In this document: in pieces, positions 1-8,287 of the stretch | Layout of the letters: every line of letters starts with the position of its first letter | Position numbering within the stretch: position 1 is the first letter of the stretch | NCBI GenBank assembly: GCA_021203145.1 | Contig: JAJQBS010000119.1 | Coordinates: 1-36,552 of the forward strand | From: Lachnospiraceae bacterium | GTDB lineage: Bacteria; Bacillota; Clostridia; Lachnospirales; Lachnospiraceae | Length of the DNA stretch: 36,552 bases | Direction: 5' to 3' | Made by a program: the position numbers and the translations under genes | The notes under the pieces: generated by a model | Databases searched by the model: none | Seen by the model: only the letters and a program-made list of their open reading frames with translations | What the model was told of the DNA's origin: nothing

Positions 1-139
1 TGAGGAATCCCCGGCGGCAGGGGATTTGAGTGCAGGTTTCCCGACTTTTAGGTTTTAAAGCATTTATGCGCTGTTCTTCCGACATATCTATGTAGTTTAA
101 AATTTGTTCATCCATTTTCGATATCTTTTCGTTATCCAT
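1..139 (-). CDS. Partial unknown protein, runs off the left edge
   Basis: An open frame starts with ATG at 137-139, preceded by AGGTGA at good spacing, and stays open for 46 codons to the window edge. The start reads MDNEKISKMDEQIL and is hydrophilic; I do not recognise a family. It lies 58 bases after signal peptidase I on the same strand, so it may be the last gene of that operon. The frame reads through a GC-rich hairpin (AATCCCC/GGGGATT, 5-25) that resembles a terminator stem, so the gene may instead be a fragment whose end lies just beyond the window. Confidence 0.5.
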   Translation of the reverse strand, partial: MDNEKISKMDEQILNYIDMSEEQRINALKPKSRETCTQIPCRRGFL

Positions 140-197
140 TATTCTTTCACCTCAAAGTAAATATAGCTAAAATCCGGTATGTCTCTGTTTTATTCTC

Positions 198-728
198 TTA
201 TCCATGAATCAGAAGACCAAAACTGCCAATCGGCCATATACGCAGCCACGCCTTTCCGACGATTGTATCTCGTTGCACATTACCGACATCCGCACTTCGG
301 CTGTCTTTACTATTATTCCTGTTATCTCCCAACACAAAATACTCGTTCTCTCCCAGAGTAATTTCCTCGCTCGCTAATCCCGGATTTTGGATTGCTTCTT
401 TTCCATAATTTTCTTCGAGCAGTTTTCCATCAATATAAATGCTTCCATTCTCATCAATACGGACTGTCTCACCCGGAAGGCCAATGATTCGCTTTATGTA
501 AAGCTCTTTTGAATCCTCGTAGGGTTGGAAAACGATGATGTCAAACCGTTCTGGATCACTGAATCGATAAGACAGCTTATCAACAATCAGATTATCTCCG
601 TCAGCCAGCGTGTTGTTCATAGAGCTTCCGGAAACCACCGTTCTTTGACCAACAAAATGTATAATAAGCCAAATAAATAAAGCAGCAAAACCTATGTATA
701 AGACCCAGCTTAAAATTTCTTTTTTCAT
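198..728 (-). CDS. lepB: Signal peptidase I
   Basis: Membrane serine protease that removes signal peptides from exported pre-proteins at the outer face of the membrane. A single N-terminal membrane segment (about residues 5-27) is followed by the catalytic serine motif SGSSMNNTL (Ser36), the catalytic lysine in YIKRIIGLPGE (Lys79) and the GDNRNNSKDSR box. At about 176 residues it matches short Gram-positive SipS-type enzymes. I start at the internal ATG (726-728), which has AAGGA about ten bases upstream; an in-frame ATG at 744-746, two bases after the permease stop, is the alternative. It is the fourth gene of a GntR/ABC operon, an unusual place for lepB, so it may process a substrate linked to that transporter. 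Confidence 0.93.
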   Translation of the reverse strand: MKKEILSWVLYIGFAALFIWLIIHFVGQRTVVSGSSMNNTLADGDNLIVDKLSYRFSDPERFDIIVFQPYEDSKELYIKRIIGLPGETVRIDENGSIYIDGKLLEENYGKEAIQNPGLASEEITLGENEYFVLGDNRNNSKDSRSADVGNVQRDTIVGKAWLRIWPIGSFGLLIHG

Positions 729-748
729 ATCCACGTTTTCCTTCATTA

Positions 749-1372
749 TTATGCCAGTTCCGCCTTTTCATAGATATTGATGGACAGGCAGGCTGACGCG
801 ACTAATATGAAAATACTCAACACACTTAGGATTCCATAAAATCCGGACGAACTCAAAAATGCTGTTTTTTCATACACGATTGAATATGCGATAACGTTCC
901 AAATCAAAATAAATAATATAAGTGAAACATTGCGAGCCATTTCATATCCAATTTTAAATTGAACCGGAATATAGATTCCCTGAAAAAGAGCAAATACAAA
1001 AAACATAAGAATCGCCAGTTTTATATGAAATCCGCCCAGTTCCTTCAAATATAAGGTTTGTACCAGGAACAGAACGCAGCAGGCCAGATACATAATTGTG
1101 CCAAAAATATATTTTGAAATAACGATCTGTCTGCGCGAATAAGGCGCCGCACAAAGAAGTGCAGCCGCTTTTGAGCATTTATATTCTTTCATGGAATTAT
1201 ATGTTAATGGTAGATCAATAAAAAGCAATGCGCTAAATGTGAAAGCTAAAACCCCTGCATTCTCAGATAATTGCCACTGAAAGACCGGAGGAATAATCAT
1301 TCCAATCAAAAAGAAAAGAAGAATATGTTTTTTGGTAATCAAAAAGTCTTTCTTTATCAGATTGAACAGCAT
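749..1372 (-). CDS. ABC-2 type transporter permease
   Basis: Integral membrane half of an ABC exporter, about 207 residues with roughly six hydrophobic segments and short loops. The N-terminus MLFNLIKKDFLI is typical of the ABC-2 permeases paired with YtrB/BcrA-type ATPases. Its ATG overlaps the stop codon of the upstream ATPase by one base (TAATG), so translation is probably coupled and the two proteins form one transporter. Substrate unknown; relatives act in peptide-antibiotic resistance or cell-envelope stress, which is family knowledge only. Confidence 0.85.
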   Translation of the reverse strand: MLFNLIKKDFLITKKHILLFFLIGMIIPPVFQWQLSENAGVLAFTFSALLFIDLPLTYNSMKEYKCSKAAALLCAAPYSRRQIVISKYIFGTIMYLACCVLFLVQTLYLKELGGFHIKLAILMFFVFALFQGIYIPVQFKIGYEMARNVSLILFILIWNVIAYSIVYEKTAFLSSSGFYGILSVLSIFILVASACLSINIYEKAELA

Positions 1373-2238
1373 TACTTTTTTCCTCCTTTCCTGATATTCG
1401 CCAGCATAATGTCTTCGATTGCCGCGTGTTCCACTATGACATCCGGAATGAATTGTTTTAGTTCAGAAATCTGTCTGGTGATTCCTGTAAAGCCATAATC
1501 TGTTTCCTCGATATTCAAAATTAATTTGCGAACAGGTTCGTTCAGCTGCCGCACATCTCCTTTGACAATACGATACTGATTCAGAAGCGCGTCTTTTTCA
1601 TCCTGAAAAACAATTTTCCCATTGTCAATCATCACAAGCATATCCGTGATTTTGTCCAGATCAGACAAAATATGAGTAGAAAACAGTACACCCCTTCCGC
1701 CTTTCTCCATATATTCTGTCAGGATTTTCAGAACCTGGCTCCTGATTAATGGGTCGAGGCCGCTGGTAGGCTCGTCCATGATTAAAAGCTCCGCTTTATG
1801 TGAAAGTGCCAGCGCCAAGGAATACTTTACTTTCATTCCCTTAGAAAGCAATTTAATTTTTTGCTTTGGATGCAGCTCAAATCTGTCCAGATATTCCCGA
1901 AACTCTGCCTCACTCCAGCGGGTGTAAGATGGCGCAATGATATCTTTCATTTCAGCCAGGGAAAGGTCTTCGTAAAAGCTCTCCGCATCTAAAACTACAC
2001 CAATTCGGTCTTTGATCTGTCGTTCATTCTTATCAAAATCCAGTCCAAAAAACTGTATCTGACCGGAATCCCGTGCACTAAGACCCAGAATAGAACGGAT
2101 CACGGTTGTCTTTCCCGCTCCATTCACACCGATGAAGCCAGTAATGCATCCTTCCGGCATGAAAAATGCGACATCACGTATTGAAAAACCTCCTATATAG
2201 GACTTGTTCAACATTCTGACATCTAAAATAGAATCCAT
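1372..2238 (-). CDS. ABC transporter ATP-binding protein
   Basis: Cytoplasmic ATPase subunit, 288 residues. Visible motifs are Walker A (GVNGAGKTT, near residue 38), a signature-like LLSKGMKVKYSLALAL, Walker B (LLIMDEPTSGLDP) and the switch histidine in FSTHILSD. The signature has LSKGM rather than canonical LSGGQ, as is common in this exporter group. It follows the GntR gene by one base and overlaps the permease by one base. Together the three resemble the Bacillus ytrA-ytrB type operon. Confidence 0.92.
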   Translation of the reverse strand: MDSILDVRMLNKSYIGGFSIRDVAFFMPEGCITGFIGVNGAGKTTVIRSILGLSARDSGQIQFFGLDFDKNERQIKDRIGVVLDAESFYEDLSLAEMKDIIAPSYTRWSEAEFREYLDRFELHPKQKIKLLSKGMKVKYSLALALSHKAELLIMDEPTSGLDPLIRSQVLKILTEYMEKGGRGVLFSTHILSDLDKITDMLVMIDNGKIVFQDEKDALLNQYRIVKGDVRQLNEPVRKLILNIEETDYGFTGITRQISELKQFIPDVIVEHAAIEDIMLANIRKGGKK

Positions 2239-2239
2239 T

Positions 2240-2614
2240 TCAGTCCTCCTCGTATAAAATGTCCATCATCGCATTCAGTTCTTCTTTACTGATACTCAAT
2301 GATTTCGCCGTCTGTATCATATCCTGCATTTTCTGCTCTACAAGCCGCCGTTTTGAATCTCGCAGGAGTTCAATATTGCTTGCTGACACGAATGTGCCAA
2401 TGCCGACCTGGCATACAATAAACCCTTCCCTTTCCAGATCTTCATATACCCGCCGTATAGTCAGCACACTGACCTTTAAATCATTGGCAAAGGAGCGGAT
2501 TGATGGGAGGGAATCACCTTCCTTCAATTCTTCCAGCAATATTGCATCCTTTATCTGGTCTTCAATCTGTTGATAAAGAGGACTGTCCGATGTGTTGGAT
2601 ATTATAATCTTCAC
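2240..2614 (-). CDS. GntR-family regulator, YtrA type
   Basis: Short GntR repressor of 124 residues: a winged helix-turn-helix (about residues 10-75, with SIRSFANDLKVSVLTIRRVYEDLE) and only a small C-terminal helical dimerisation part, which defines the YtrA subgroup. The start is GTG at 2612-2614 with AGGAGA eight bases upstream. It is the first gene of the operon and very likely controls it through the dyad overlapping the promoter at 2634-2664. In the family, cell-wall-active compounds relieve repression; the inducer here is unknown. Confidence 0.9.
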   Translation of the reverse strand: MKIIISNTSDSPLYQQIEDQIKDAILLEELKEGDSLPSIRSFANDLKVSVLTIRRVYEDLEREGFIVCQVGIGTFVSASNIELLRDSKRRLVEQKMQDMIQTAKSLSISKEELNAMMDILYEED

Positions 2615-2633
2615 TGTTAATTTCTCCTGATTC

Positions 2634-2687
2634 TATATTGTGCGGTTTAGATATACACAATATAATCTAATAGCACACATTTGTCAA
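2634..2687 (-). promoter_or_regulatory. Promoter and operator of the GntR-ABC-lepB operon
   Basis: On the minus strand TTGACA (2682-2687) and TATATT (2659-2664) are separated by exactly 17 bases. A perfect nine-base inverted repeat, TATATTGTG (2656-2664) and CACAATATA (2634-2642), with a 13-base gap covers the -10 box and the predicted start of transcription. This is the expected position for a repressor site; the adjacent GntR protein is the obvious ligand. Confidence 0.8.
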
Positions 2688-2877
2688 TATTTAAAATTTA
2701 TTTTCTGGTGTTACACGGCAGTAACACAAAAACTCTCCAATATAGTAGCTGCCAATGTAGCAGTACTAATACCGGGGCCGACCAATCATTCAGATATGAA
2801 ACACAAACCACACTATATTTCAAGGTAATAGCGGACAACTTCTCATACATAAACTGAAATACCAGGGGGTGCCTGTT

Positions 2878-3093
2878 ATGGCAAGAAAAAGTGCTGAAAT
2901 CCATGTGGTTGTTCATTATCCCAAAACAGAAGCCGGAAAAAAAGAACTGGCAAAACGTGTTGCCAACATCCATGCAGAAACCGTCAGCCAGCGCATAAAG
3001 AAGCTGAATTGTCCTTCCGCTCAAAAAGAGCTTCTGCTCGACGCAGTGATTGAAGCTGCTGCGAATAGAAAGACAGGCGGGCAAGCCCGTTAA
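2878..3093 (+). CDS. Small TnpW-like transposon-associated protein
   Basis: A 71-residue basic protein starting MARKSAEIHVVVHYPKTE. The ATG at 2878 has AGGGGG eight bases upstream, which favours it over the in-frame GTG at 2869. The IHVVVH.P start followed by a helical part with NCPS(A)QK..LLDAVIE resembles small ORFs annotated as TnpW in clostridial mobile elements; this is from memory and could be wrong. No recombinase or transfer gene lies beside it, so it is probably a leftover of an element. It ends 47 bases before the truncated end of the convergent AAA-ATPase pseudogene. Confidence 0.6.
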   Translation: MARKSAEIHVVVHYPKTEAGKKELAKRVANIHAETVSQRIKKLNCPSAQKELLLDAVIEAAANRKTGGQAR

Positions 3094-3140
3094 AAATGAC
3101 TTGTTCACCTGTCTGCTTTTACCTGTTTTTTTCAGTTCAA

Positions 3141-4339
3141 TCAGAAGTTGTCTTCGATAGCGGTAATAAATTCCTGTCGGATTTCCTCATTTGGAATGCG
3201 TACCGTCTTTGTATTCCTGTCATATGCCAGGTATCCCAGATGGATAAGCAAAGTAAAAACATCATCCCTGTTTTTCAGAATGCTCATGTCGTTTTGAAAT
3301 TTCCGTATATTGACAGGAACATCCTGTCCGCTCAGCATACTTTTCAGAGCACTCTGAATTCCGTCAAAGTCTTCTTCTATATAAGATTTCAGAGACTCAT
3401 ATGTTTCCGTATTCGTCCAATACGTATCGTAATTACGCATGGAGATTGCCTCCATGACAGAATTCGGATTATAAACAGATCCGCTGTCATCAAACGAATA
3501 TCCATCATACCAGCGTTTCATATCCTCATAATTCAACTCATGTTCTTTACAGAGAGCCTTCACTTCATCTTCTGTAAAACCTACATAACAGGCCAGATTC
3601 CCTGGGTTGACCATAGTAAGCTCCAGAACATCGGTCAGGGCCGACTGTTTTCCATATTTTTTGATTGGAAGAATGCCAGTCATATATGCCACAGCAATAG
3701 CCCTGCTGGTCACAGGACTTTTGAATAAGCCCCGAAGCAGATTCAAATACTGCTCTTTCACAAGACCATTATCAGCTGCTTCTCGAAAAATCGCATCCCA
3801 CTCGTCAATCAGAAAAACGAACTGCCGCCCTGTAGACTCCGCGATCTGAAAAAGCGCAGTCGGAAGGTCTGTCCCGCCTTTTACCTGCGGATAATCACTG
3901 GCAAGTTCTTCGATCACCTGGCTCTGCATCAGCAGCACAATCTGGTCTATGCTTTTACCCTGACTGAGAAGCTGCGATATGAACCAGGTAATATCTATAT
4001 AGATAACATGATACTGATTGAGATGCGTCTTATAAGAGCCATCCCCGGCAATTTTTAAGTCCTTAAACAATTCTCCGGAATCACAGCTGTAATCATAATA
4101 AGCGCAAAGCATCTTTACCGCATAGGATTTTCCAAATCTCCTCGCACGGGTGAAGCATATGAACTTTTTGGGACATTGATCCGGCTGTTCACAAAAGAAA
4201 TCATGCCGGACTTGTCCACATACTCCGCTTTCCGGATTTGTCTGAAAGCTTCTTTTCCCGGACTATAATACAATCCCATTTCCTCCATCTCCTGCGTTTT
4301 AACATACATTCGCTCCGACAGCATCCCCGCTGTGTTCAT
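3141..4339 (-). pseudogene. AAA-ATPase-like protein, frameshifted and C-terminally truncated
   Basis: Two consecutive frames together encode the N-terminal part of the AAA-ATPase-like family (PF09820), proteins abundant in gut anaerobes, usually of about 500 residues with a PD-(D/E)XK-like C-terminal domain. The 5' frame (4115-4339) carries the conserved YYSPG...YVDKSGMI start. It leaves the family frame at a run of five A (T at 4165-4169 on the plus strand). One extra A would join it to the frame that encodes FTRARRFGKSYAVKMLCAYYD, containing the P-loop, and continues through LIDEWDAIFR to 3141. The product then stops after AIEDNF, so the nuclease-like C-terminal domain is absent. Translation probably began at MGLYYSPG (4279) behind AGGAG. 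A sequencing error at the run is possible, but the truncation is separate. Confidence 0.82.
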
Positions 4340-4356
4340 CCGTTGTATTAATCCAT

Positions 4357-4385
4357 AGTGTAACAGATTTTTCCAGCCTTGTCAT
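4357..4385 (-). promoter_or_regulatory. Promoter of the AAA-ATPase pseudogene
   Basis: Minus-strand ATGACA (4380-4385) and TACACT (4357-4362) with a 17-base spacer, just upstream of the first ATG at 4339. The boxes match the consensus moderately well. Confidence 0.5.
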
Positions 4386-4447
4386 TGATTTATTGATCGA
4401 ACAAGCCTGTTTTTTTCTTGTCTCGTTTGCTGCGCATCAAAAGTTTT

Positions 4448-4472
4448 GGTCTGGTTCAAATTGAACCAGACC
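4448..4472 (-). terminator. Hairpin terminator after the sigma-K remnant
   Basis: Perfect 12-base inverted repeat GGTCTGGTTCAA/TTGAACCAGACC around one central base, with T-rich flanks on both sides (TTTT before and ATTTTT after on the plus strand). It can work in either direction; given gene order it should end transcripts coming from the sigma-K/uraA side. Confidence 0.7.
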
Positions 4473-4617
4473 ATTTTTCTATAGCATTCCTATAGCGCAC
4501 ACTTTCGTCCTTTGTCCGGCACATCAGGTAATTATTATCCGAAAACTGAGCAAAAATCCGCCATCTGTCTTCTCTGACTGCTTCTTTCTCACTCGAAAAC
4601 GCGTTGGCGAGCGGATA
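4456..4617 (-). pseudogene. C-terminal tail of an unrecognised gene joined to sigma-K
   Basis: Directly after the point where sigma-K homology ends, another minus-strand frame is open for about 53 codons and stops inside the terminator stem (stop 4456-4458). It includes EKEAVREDRWRIFAQF and later YLMCRTKDES. Amino-acid use looks like a real protein and the stop lies at the terminator, as for a genuine gene end. It has no start or ribosome site. I infer it is the tail of a gene whose front was lost in the deletion that also cut sigma-K. The protein family is not recognised. Confidence 0.4.
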
Positions 4618-4886
4618 GGTTTTTCAATGCACCGCGCCGCGTACGTCCCGAGCCTTGAATTTTTCTCACTGTCAAAGGTCATCACCGCCTTGATGAGTCC
4701 GATGATCCCAATTGATACCAGATCGTCCGGATCCAGCTCGGGCGACTGGTATTTTTTCGCCACGTGCGCCACCAGCCTCAGATTGTGCTCGACCAGCAGA
4801 TTTCTGGCTTCCATGTCCCCCTTCTGACAGCGCGCAAGAAACTCCTTCTCTTCTTCCGGAGATAACGGCTTTTTAAATGTTTTCAA
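4524..4886 (-). pseudogene. sigK: Truncated sporulation sigma factor sigma-K
   Basis: The first 88 residues match late mother-cell sigma-K: NLLVEHNLRLVAHVAKKY, DPDDLVSIGIIGLIKAV and YAARCIE, which are regions 1.2 to 2.3. Homology stops at CIE, where intact proteins continue with NEIL, and an unrelated basic tail (KPIRSPTRFRVRK) runs to the stop. Regions 2.4, 3 and 4, needed for -10 and -35 recognition, are missing. The start is TTG (4884-4886) with GAGGTG five bases upstream. There is no pro-sequence, as in Clostridioides sigma-K. In several sporeformers sigK is interrupted by the skin element; the cut here lies slightly upstream of the usual split, so a dead copy or deletion scar is also possible. 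Confidence 0.75.
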
Positions 4887-4902
4887 AAAAGCACCTCAGA
4901 TC

Positions 4903-4922
4903 AGAAAAACTGCGGTTTTTCT
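4903..4922 (-). terminator. Terminator after uraA
   Basis: AT-rich hairpin AGAAAAAC/GTTTTTCT with a four-base loop, 98 bases after the permease stop and just before the sigma-K ribosome site. On the minus strand the right arm itself supplies the T run. Confidence 0.5.
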
Positions 4923-5019
4923 TTATTCTATGAGCGAAATTGTCCAAAAGTGCTTTTCCAACCAGAAATACCAAAACAGTGACTCTGCATTTGGATCATT
5001 GTACTGCGCACAGTCCGAT

Positions 5020-6363
5020 TTATGCATCCCGTGTATCAGTATCATTGAACGTATACTCGTTACCGGGCAGGATGGCGTTTAATGCAACACCGGCAATTGC
5101 CGCGATGGCAAGCGCGGTAAGCGTGATGTCCGTACCAAATACGGAAAAGGTCAGGCCATCCGAGAAGCCAAGGCCGCAGACCAGAATGACAGCTGCGATA
5201 ATCAGATTCCTGGAGCTGGTGAAATCCACCTTATTTTCCACAATATTGCGGACACCAACCGCGGAAATCATTCCATACAGAATAAAACTGATGCCGCCGA
5301 CGATTGCATCCGGCATGGAGCCGATGAACTCAGCTACTTTTGGAAAGAAGCTTAAAACAATGGCAAAAATCGCAGCCAGTCGCGGCACTTTCGGATCATA
5401 GACATGGCTCAATTCCAATACGCCGGTATTTTCACCATAGGTCGTATTTGCCGGTCCGCCTAACATGGCAGACAACGCAGTCGCCAGGCCGTCACCTGCT
5501 AATGTGCGGTGCAGGCCGGGGTCTTCAATGAAATTTTTACCGACCGTCGCGGAAATAGCACTGTCATCTCCGATGTGTTCCATCATGGTCGCGATGGCAA
5601 TGGGAGCCATGACCAGAATGGAAGTAATATCAAATTTACAGAGCCAGAAAGGCGGAAAACCGACGATGCCTGCGGATGCAGCTGCTGAAAAATCAAGGAT
5701 AGACGAACCATCCGCATTGGTCATGCCAGCTGCATGAAAGATCAGCGCACAGATATAGGAAATGACAACACCGAGCAGGATAGGAATGATTTTGAGCATT
5801 CCCTTTCCCCAAATGTTGCAGATCACAACTACCGCGAAAGCAATGAGGGCCAGCGGCCAGTTCATGGATGCATTGGAAATTGCAGAAGGCGCAAGGCTCA
5901 GGCCGATGCAGATAATGATTGGACCGGTTACAACCGGCGGCAGGAAATGCATCATACGCCGGATTCCGACCAACTTTACGATCAGTGCAAGAACCAGGTA
6001 CAGAAATCCGGCAACAACCACGCCCCCGCATGCATAGGGAAGCTTTTCTGCCATCGACATATTAGTGTAGATACCGCCATCTAAGCTGGCAACCGTATAA
6101 TATCCGCCCAGGAAAGCAAAGGACGATCCCAGGAAAGCAGGAACCTTGAATCTGGTACAGAAGTGGAAAAACAATGTACCCAGACCAACGCAGAATAAAG
6201 TGACCTGAATAGACAGGCCGTCTCCTTCAAAATAACCATCTACAAGAATCGGGACAAGAATCGTTGCGCCAAACATGGCAAACATGTGCTGCAGTCCCAG
6301 CAGAAGCATTTTGGGGATGCCCAGTGTCGAGGCATCATAAATAGCGTTCTGTTGTTTGTTCAT
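5020..6363 (-). CDS. uraA: Uracil/xanthine permease (NCS2 family)
   Basis: Polytopic membrane transporter that brings uracil (or xanthine) into the cell with protons. About 447 residues and 14 hydrophobic segments, as usual for the family. Family landmarks are LLGLQHMFAMFGATILVP at the N-terminus, the glutamate in MMEHIGD and the substrate-site motif TTYGENTGVL; both glutamates correspond to the substrate-binding residues of E. coli UraA. The start is the ATG at 6361-6363 with GAGAGG upstream; the longer frame to 6405 begins upstream of the predicted transcript start. It is transcribed alone, and no purine riboswitch or long leader is present. Confidence 0.92.
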   Translation of the reverse strand: MNKQQNAIYDASTLGIPKMLLLGLQHMFAMFGATILVPILVDGYFEGDGLSIQVTLFCVGLGTLFFHFCTRFKVPAFLGSSFAFLGGYYTVASLDGGIYTNMSMAEKLPYACGGVVVAGFLYLVLALIVKLVGIRRMMHFLPPVVTGPIIICIGLSLAPSAISNASMNWPLALIAFAVVVICNIWGKGMLKIIPILLGVVISYICALIFHAAGMTNADGSSILDFSAAASAGIVGFPPFWLCKFDITSILVMAPIAIATMMEHIGDDSAISATVGKNFIEDPGLHRTLAGDGLATALSAMLGGPANTTYGENTGVLELSHVYDPKVPRLAAIFAIVLSFFPKVAEFIGSMPDAIVGGISFILYGMISAVGVRNIVENKVDFTSSRNLIIAAVILVCGLGFSDGLTFSVFGTDITLTALAIAAIAGVALNAILPGNEYTFNDTDTRDA

Positions 6364-6405
6364 GGATGCATCCTCTCTCGGACAGTTTATCGCTTTGCTG
6401 GACAC

Positions 6406-6434
6406 ATTTTAGCTAAAAAGATAGAAATTGTCAA
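6406..6434 (-). promoter_or_regulatory. Promoter of uraA
   Basis: Consensus minus-strand TTGACA (6429-6434), 17-base spacer and TAAAAT (6406-6411). The start of transcription should be near 6399, leaving a leader of only about 36 bases, too short for an attenuator. Confidence 0.85.
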
Positions 6435-6514
6435 TACAAATGAAGGTCGGTAAATGCTTCTTTCCTTTAACTTTCTTATGAGTTCTTTTTAGGCTCTTAT
6501 GACATACAAAATAC

Positions 6515-6531
6515 ACCATCCGGCGGATGGT
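6515..6531 (-). terminator. Terminator after the AAA-type ATPase gene
   Basis: Perfect seven-base stem ACCATCC/GGATGGT with a three-base loop, flanked by AT-rich sequence (TATTTT on the minus side), 41 bases after the stop of the gene at 6572. Confidence 0.6.
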
Positions 6532-6571
6532 ATATTTTAATTTCAGTTATTTTTTTGTAATTTCAGTCCAC

Positions 6572-8179
6572 CTATACAACTGCCTCGACCAGCGTCCTGT
6601 CTCCAATCACGATTTCTTTCACACCGATCTGCTTTTTTTGGTTGAAGTTAAAGCTTAACATATAGCCTTTCTGCAGATGATAATGATCCAGATATTCCAG
6701 GAGCTGCTTTTCACCGCGCTCATTATAAGCGTTCCCATGATAAATCTTCATTTCGATGATATACCGCGTCCCAAGATAATCAACGATCAGATCCGTTCGT
6801 TCCAGATTTCTTGTGCGCGACTCTACATAATAATTGCCGGTTCCATTGATAATCGGTTTCAGGAACAGCATAAAATAACGTCTGCCGTCCTCTTCTACAA
6901 ACTTCTGCTTCTGATCGCCATAGATGTCGTCAAAATACTCTGTAAACTTTTGCAAGATTTGCTTCATATCCAGGAATCCGTTCTGAATAAACTGGCTCTT
7001 ATCCCGACTGGCCAGGCGGAACATTTCTCCTCCCTGCTCCTTGGGCAGTGTCAAAAAATAATTATACAGGCGCGTCTCAAATATGCGGTTCGCGATCTGC
7101 ATGGTTCCATTCTCTTCTTTCACAAAGCCAAACATATGAAGCAGATCAATCACCGGATTATCCGCATTGTAGGCAATTGGCTGTCCCTGAAACAATAACA
7201 GATGAATCTGTTTTTTCATCTCCGGGTAATCATTCAGCTTTCCAAACAAAGAATCAAACAGAGAATTCTTTTCAGAAAGTAAAATACTGACCGCCTCCCG
7301 GATTCCTTCCAGCGTCCATACGCACTGGTCGTGATGGAAGTCTTCTCTGTCTGAAAGCTTCTCGTCCATAATTTTACAGAGACGCGAAACCAAAAACGGA
7401 TACCCGGAAGTATAGTCAAAAATCAATTCCGAAATCCCCTTCGTATCCATACCAGTATGATAGTCAGCTTCGTACTGTTCCAATAATCCCTGAATATCAA
7501 TCGCTGAAAAACTCATAGCCACATTAAACTCAGCAGCAATATTCCAGGGGCTGTTCAGCTTATGCTCTTCTTCTGGCCGAATTTTCATTTTCAGATTTCT
7601 CAGATCATACAATCCGGCAAGTATGACAGACTGAAAGGTGGGCAGGACATCCCGGTCCAGGTAATACGCTCTCAGCTGCGCAAGGAAGTCAAGAAAGACC
7701 TGATTATTTGACGCAGTATCTACTTCATCTATAATAAGAACAACCGGTTTCTCTGATATTTCACACCATTCGCTGAAGCTGTCAAACATCTCAGCAAGTT
7801 TAAACTTCTGTTTTGCAGCGGTTTCACCTGTCTCCCCGGCATATTTTTTCAGTACCTCGACGATTTTGTCCGGTATCCCACTCATGCGTCTGGTTACTCT
7901 TCGAATTTCGCGCGCCAGACCGTTTACAAAATCTGCTTCACTGGCATAATCCGCAGCGCTCAGCCTCTGAAAATCCAGGCTGACGACTGTATAATCCTTT
8001 TTAAGAAATGCCGAAAGAGCCCGCAATGTGGTCGTCTTTCCATATTGTCTCGCCCGATTTATAGAAAAGTAATCGCCTGCGTCCACCATTTCGCGAATCT
8101 TTTTCAGCCTCGGATTCAGGTCAACCATATAATGTCTGGCAGGATTGCATGCACCAGTCACATTAAAAAACTTTCCCAT
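6572..8179 (-). CDS. AAA-type ATPase with C-terminal nuclease-like domain
   Basis: About 535 residues. Starts at the ATG 8177-8179 with GGAGGTG six bases upstream, rather than at the longer frame start 8203. The N-terminal half is an AAA-like P-loop domain (PF14516-like): NRARQYGKTTTL is Walker A and VVLIIDEVD Walker B, followed by LAGLYDLRNL and SPWNIAAEF. The C-terminal part ends with GTRYIIEMKIYHG and a QLLEYLDHY helix, the E-x-K core typical of PD-(D/E)XK folds. Such proteins are very common in gut Bacteroidetes and Clostridia, often in many copies near mobile DNA; their function is unknown. Unlike the AAA relative at 3141-4339, this copy is intact. Confidence 0.85.
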   Translation of the reverse strand: MGKFFNVTGACNPARHYMVDLNPRLKKIREMVDAGDYFSINRARQYGKTTTLRALSAFLKKDYTVVSLDFQRLSAADYASEADFVNGLAREIRRVTRRMSGIPDKIVEVLKKYAGETGETAAKQKFKLAEMFDSFSEWCEISEKPVVLIIDEVDTASNNQVFLDFLAQLRAYYLDRDVLPTFQSVILAGLYDLRNLKMKIRPEEEHKLNSPWNIAAEFNVAMSFSAIDIQGLLEQYEADYHTGMDTKGISELIFDYTSGYPFLVSRLCKIMDEKLSDREDFHHDQCVWTLEGIREAVSILLSEKNSLFDSLFGKLNDYPEMKKQIHLLLFQGQPIAYNADNPVIDLLHMFGFVKEENGTMQIANRIFETRLYNYFLTLPKEQGGEMFRLASRDKSQFIQNGFLDMKQILQKFTEYFDDIYGDQKQKFVEEDGRRYFMLFLKPIINGTGNYYVESRTRNLERTDLIVDYLGTRYIIEMKIYHGNAYNERGEKQLLEYLDHYHLQKGYMLSFNFNQKKQIGVKEIVIGDRTLVEAVV

Positions 8180-8243
8180 GCGTTCACCTCCAAAGGAGTC
8201 CATGTATAAAAGCCATGTCGACTACTACAGTTTCAGATCACGT

Positions 8244-8287
8244 GTTCCTTTGAGGAACAGTATAAAAGAAGTTTGTCAAAATGACAA
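8244..8287 (-). promoter_or_regulatory. Promoter with two dyads for the AAA-type ATPase gene
   Basis: Minus-strand TTGTCA (8282-8287), 17-base spacer and TATACT (8259-8264). The -35 box is half of a palindrome (TTGTCA/TGACAA, 8273-8287), and a second dyad GTTCCT/AGGAAC (8244-8258) lies at the expected start of transcription. Both positions suit a repressor. Confidence 0.6.

Noticed and set aside
2698..3108. Minus-strand frame of 136 codons over the TnpW-like gene
   Set aside because: The plus-strand gene has a ribosome site and family-like pattern; the reverse frame is cysteine- and phenylalanine-rich without any signal.
5734..6084. Plus-strand frames antisense to uraA
   Set aside because: Shadows of the permease with no start signals; uraA has a promoter, ribosome site and family motifs.
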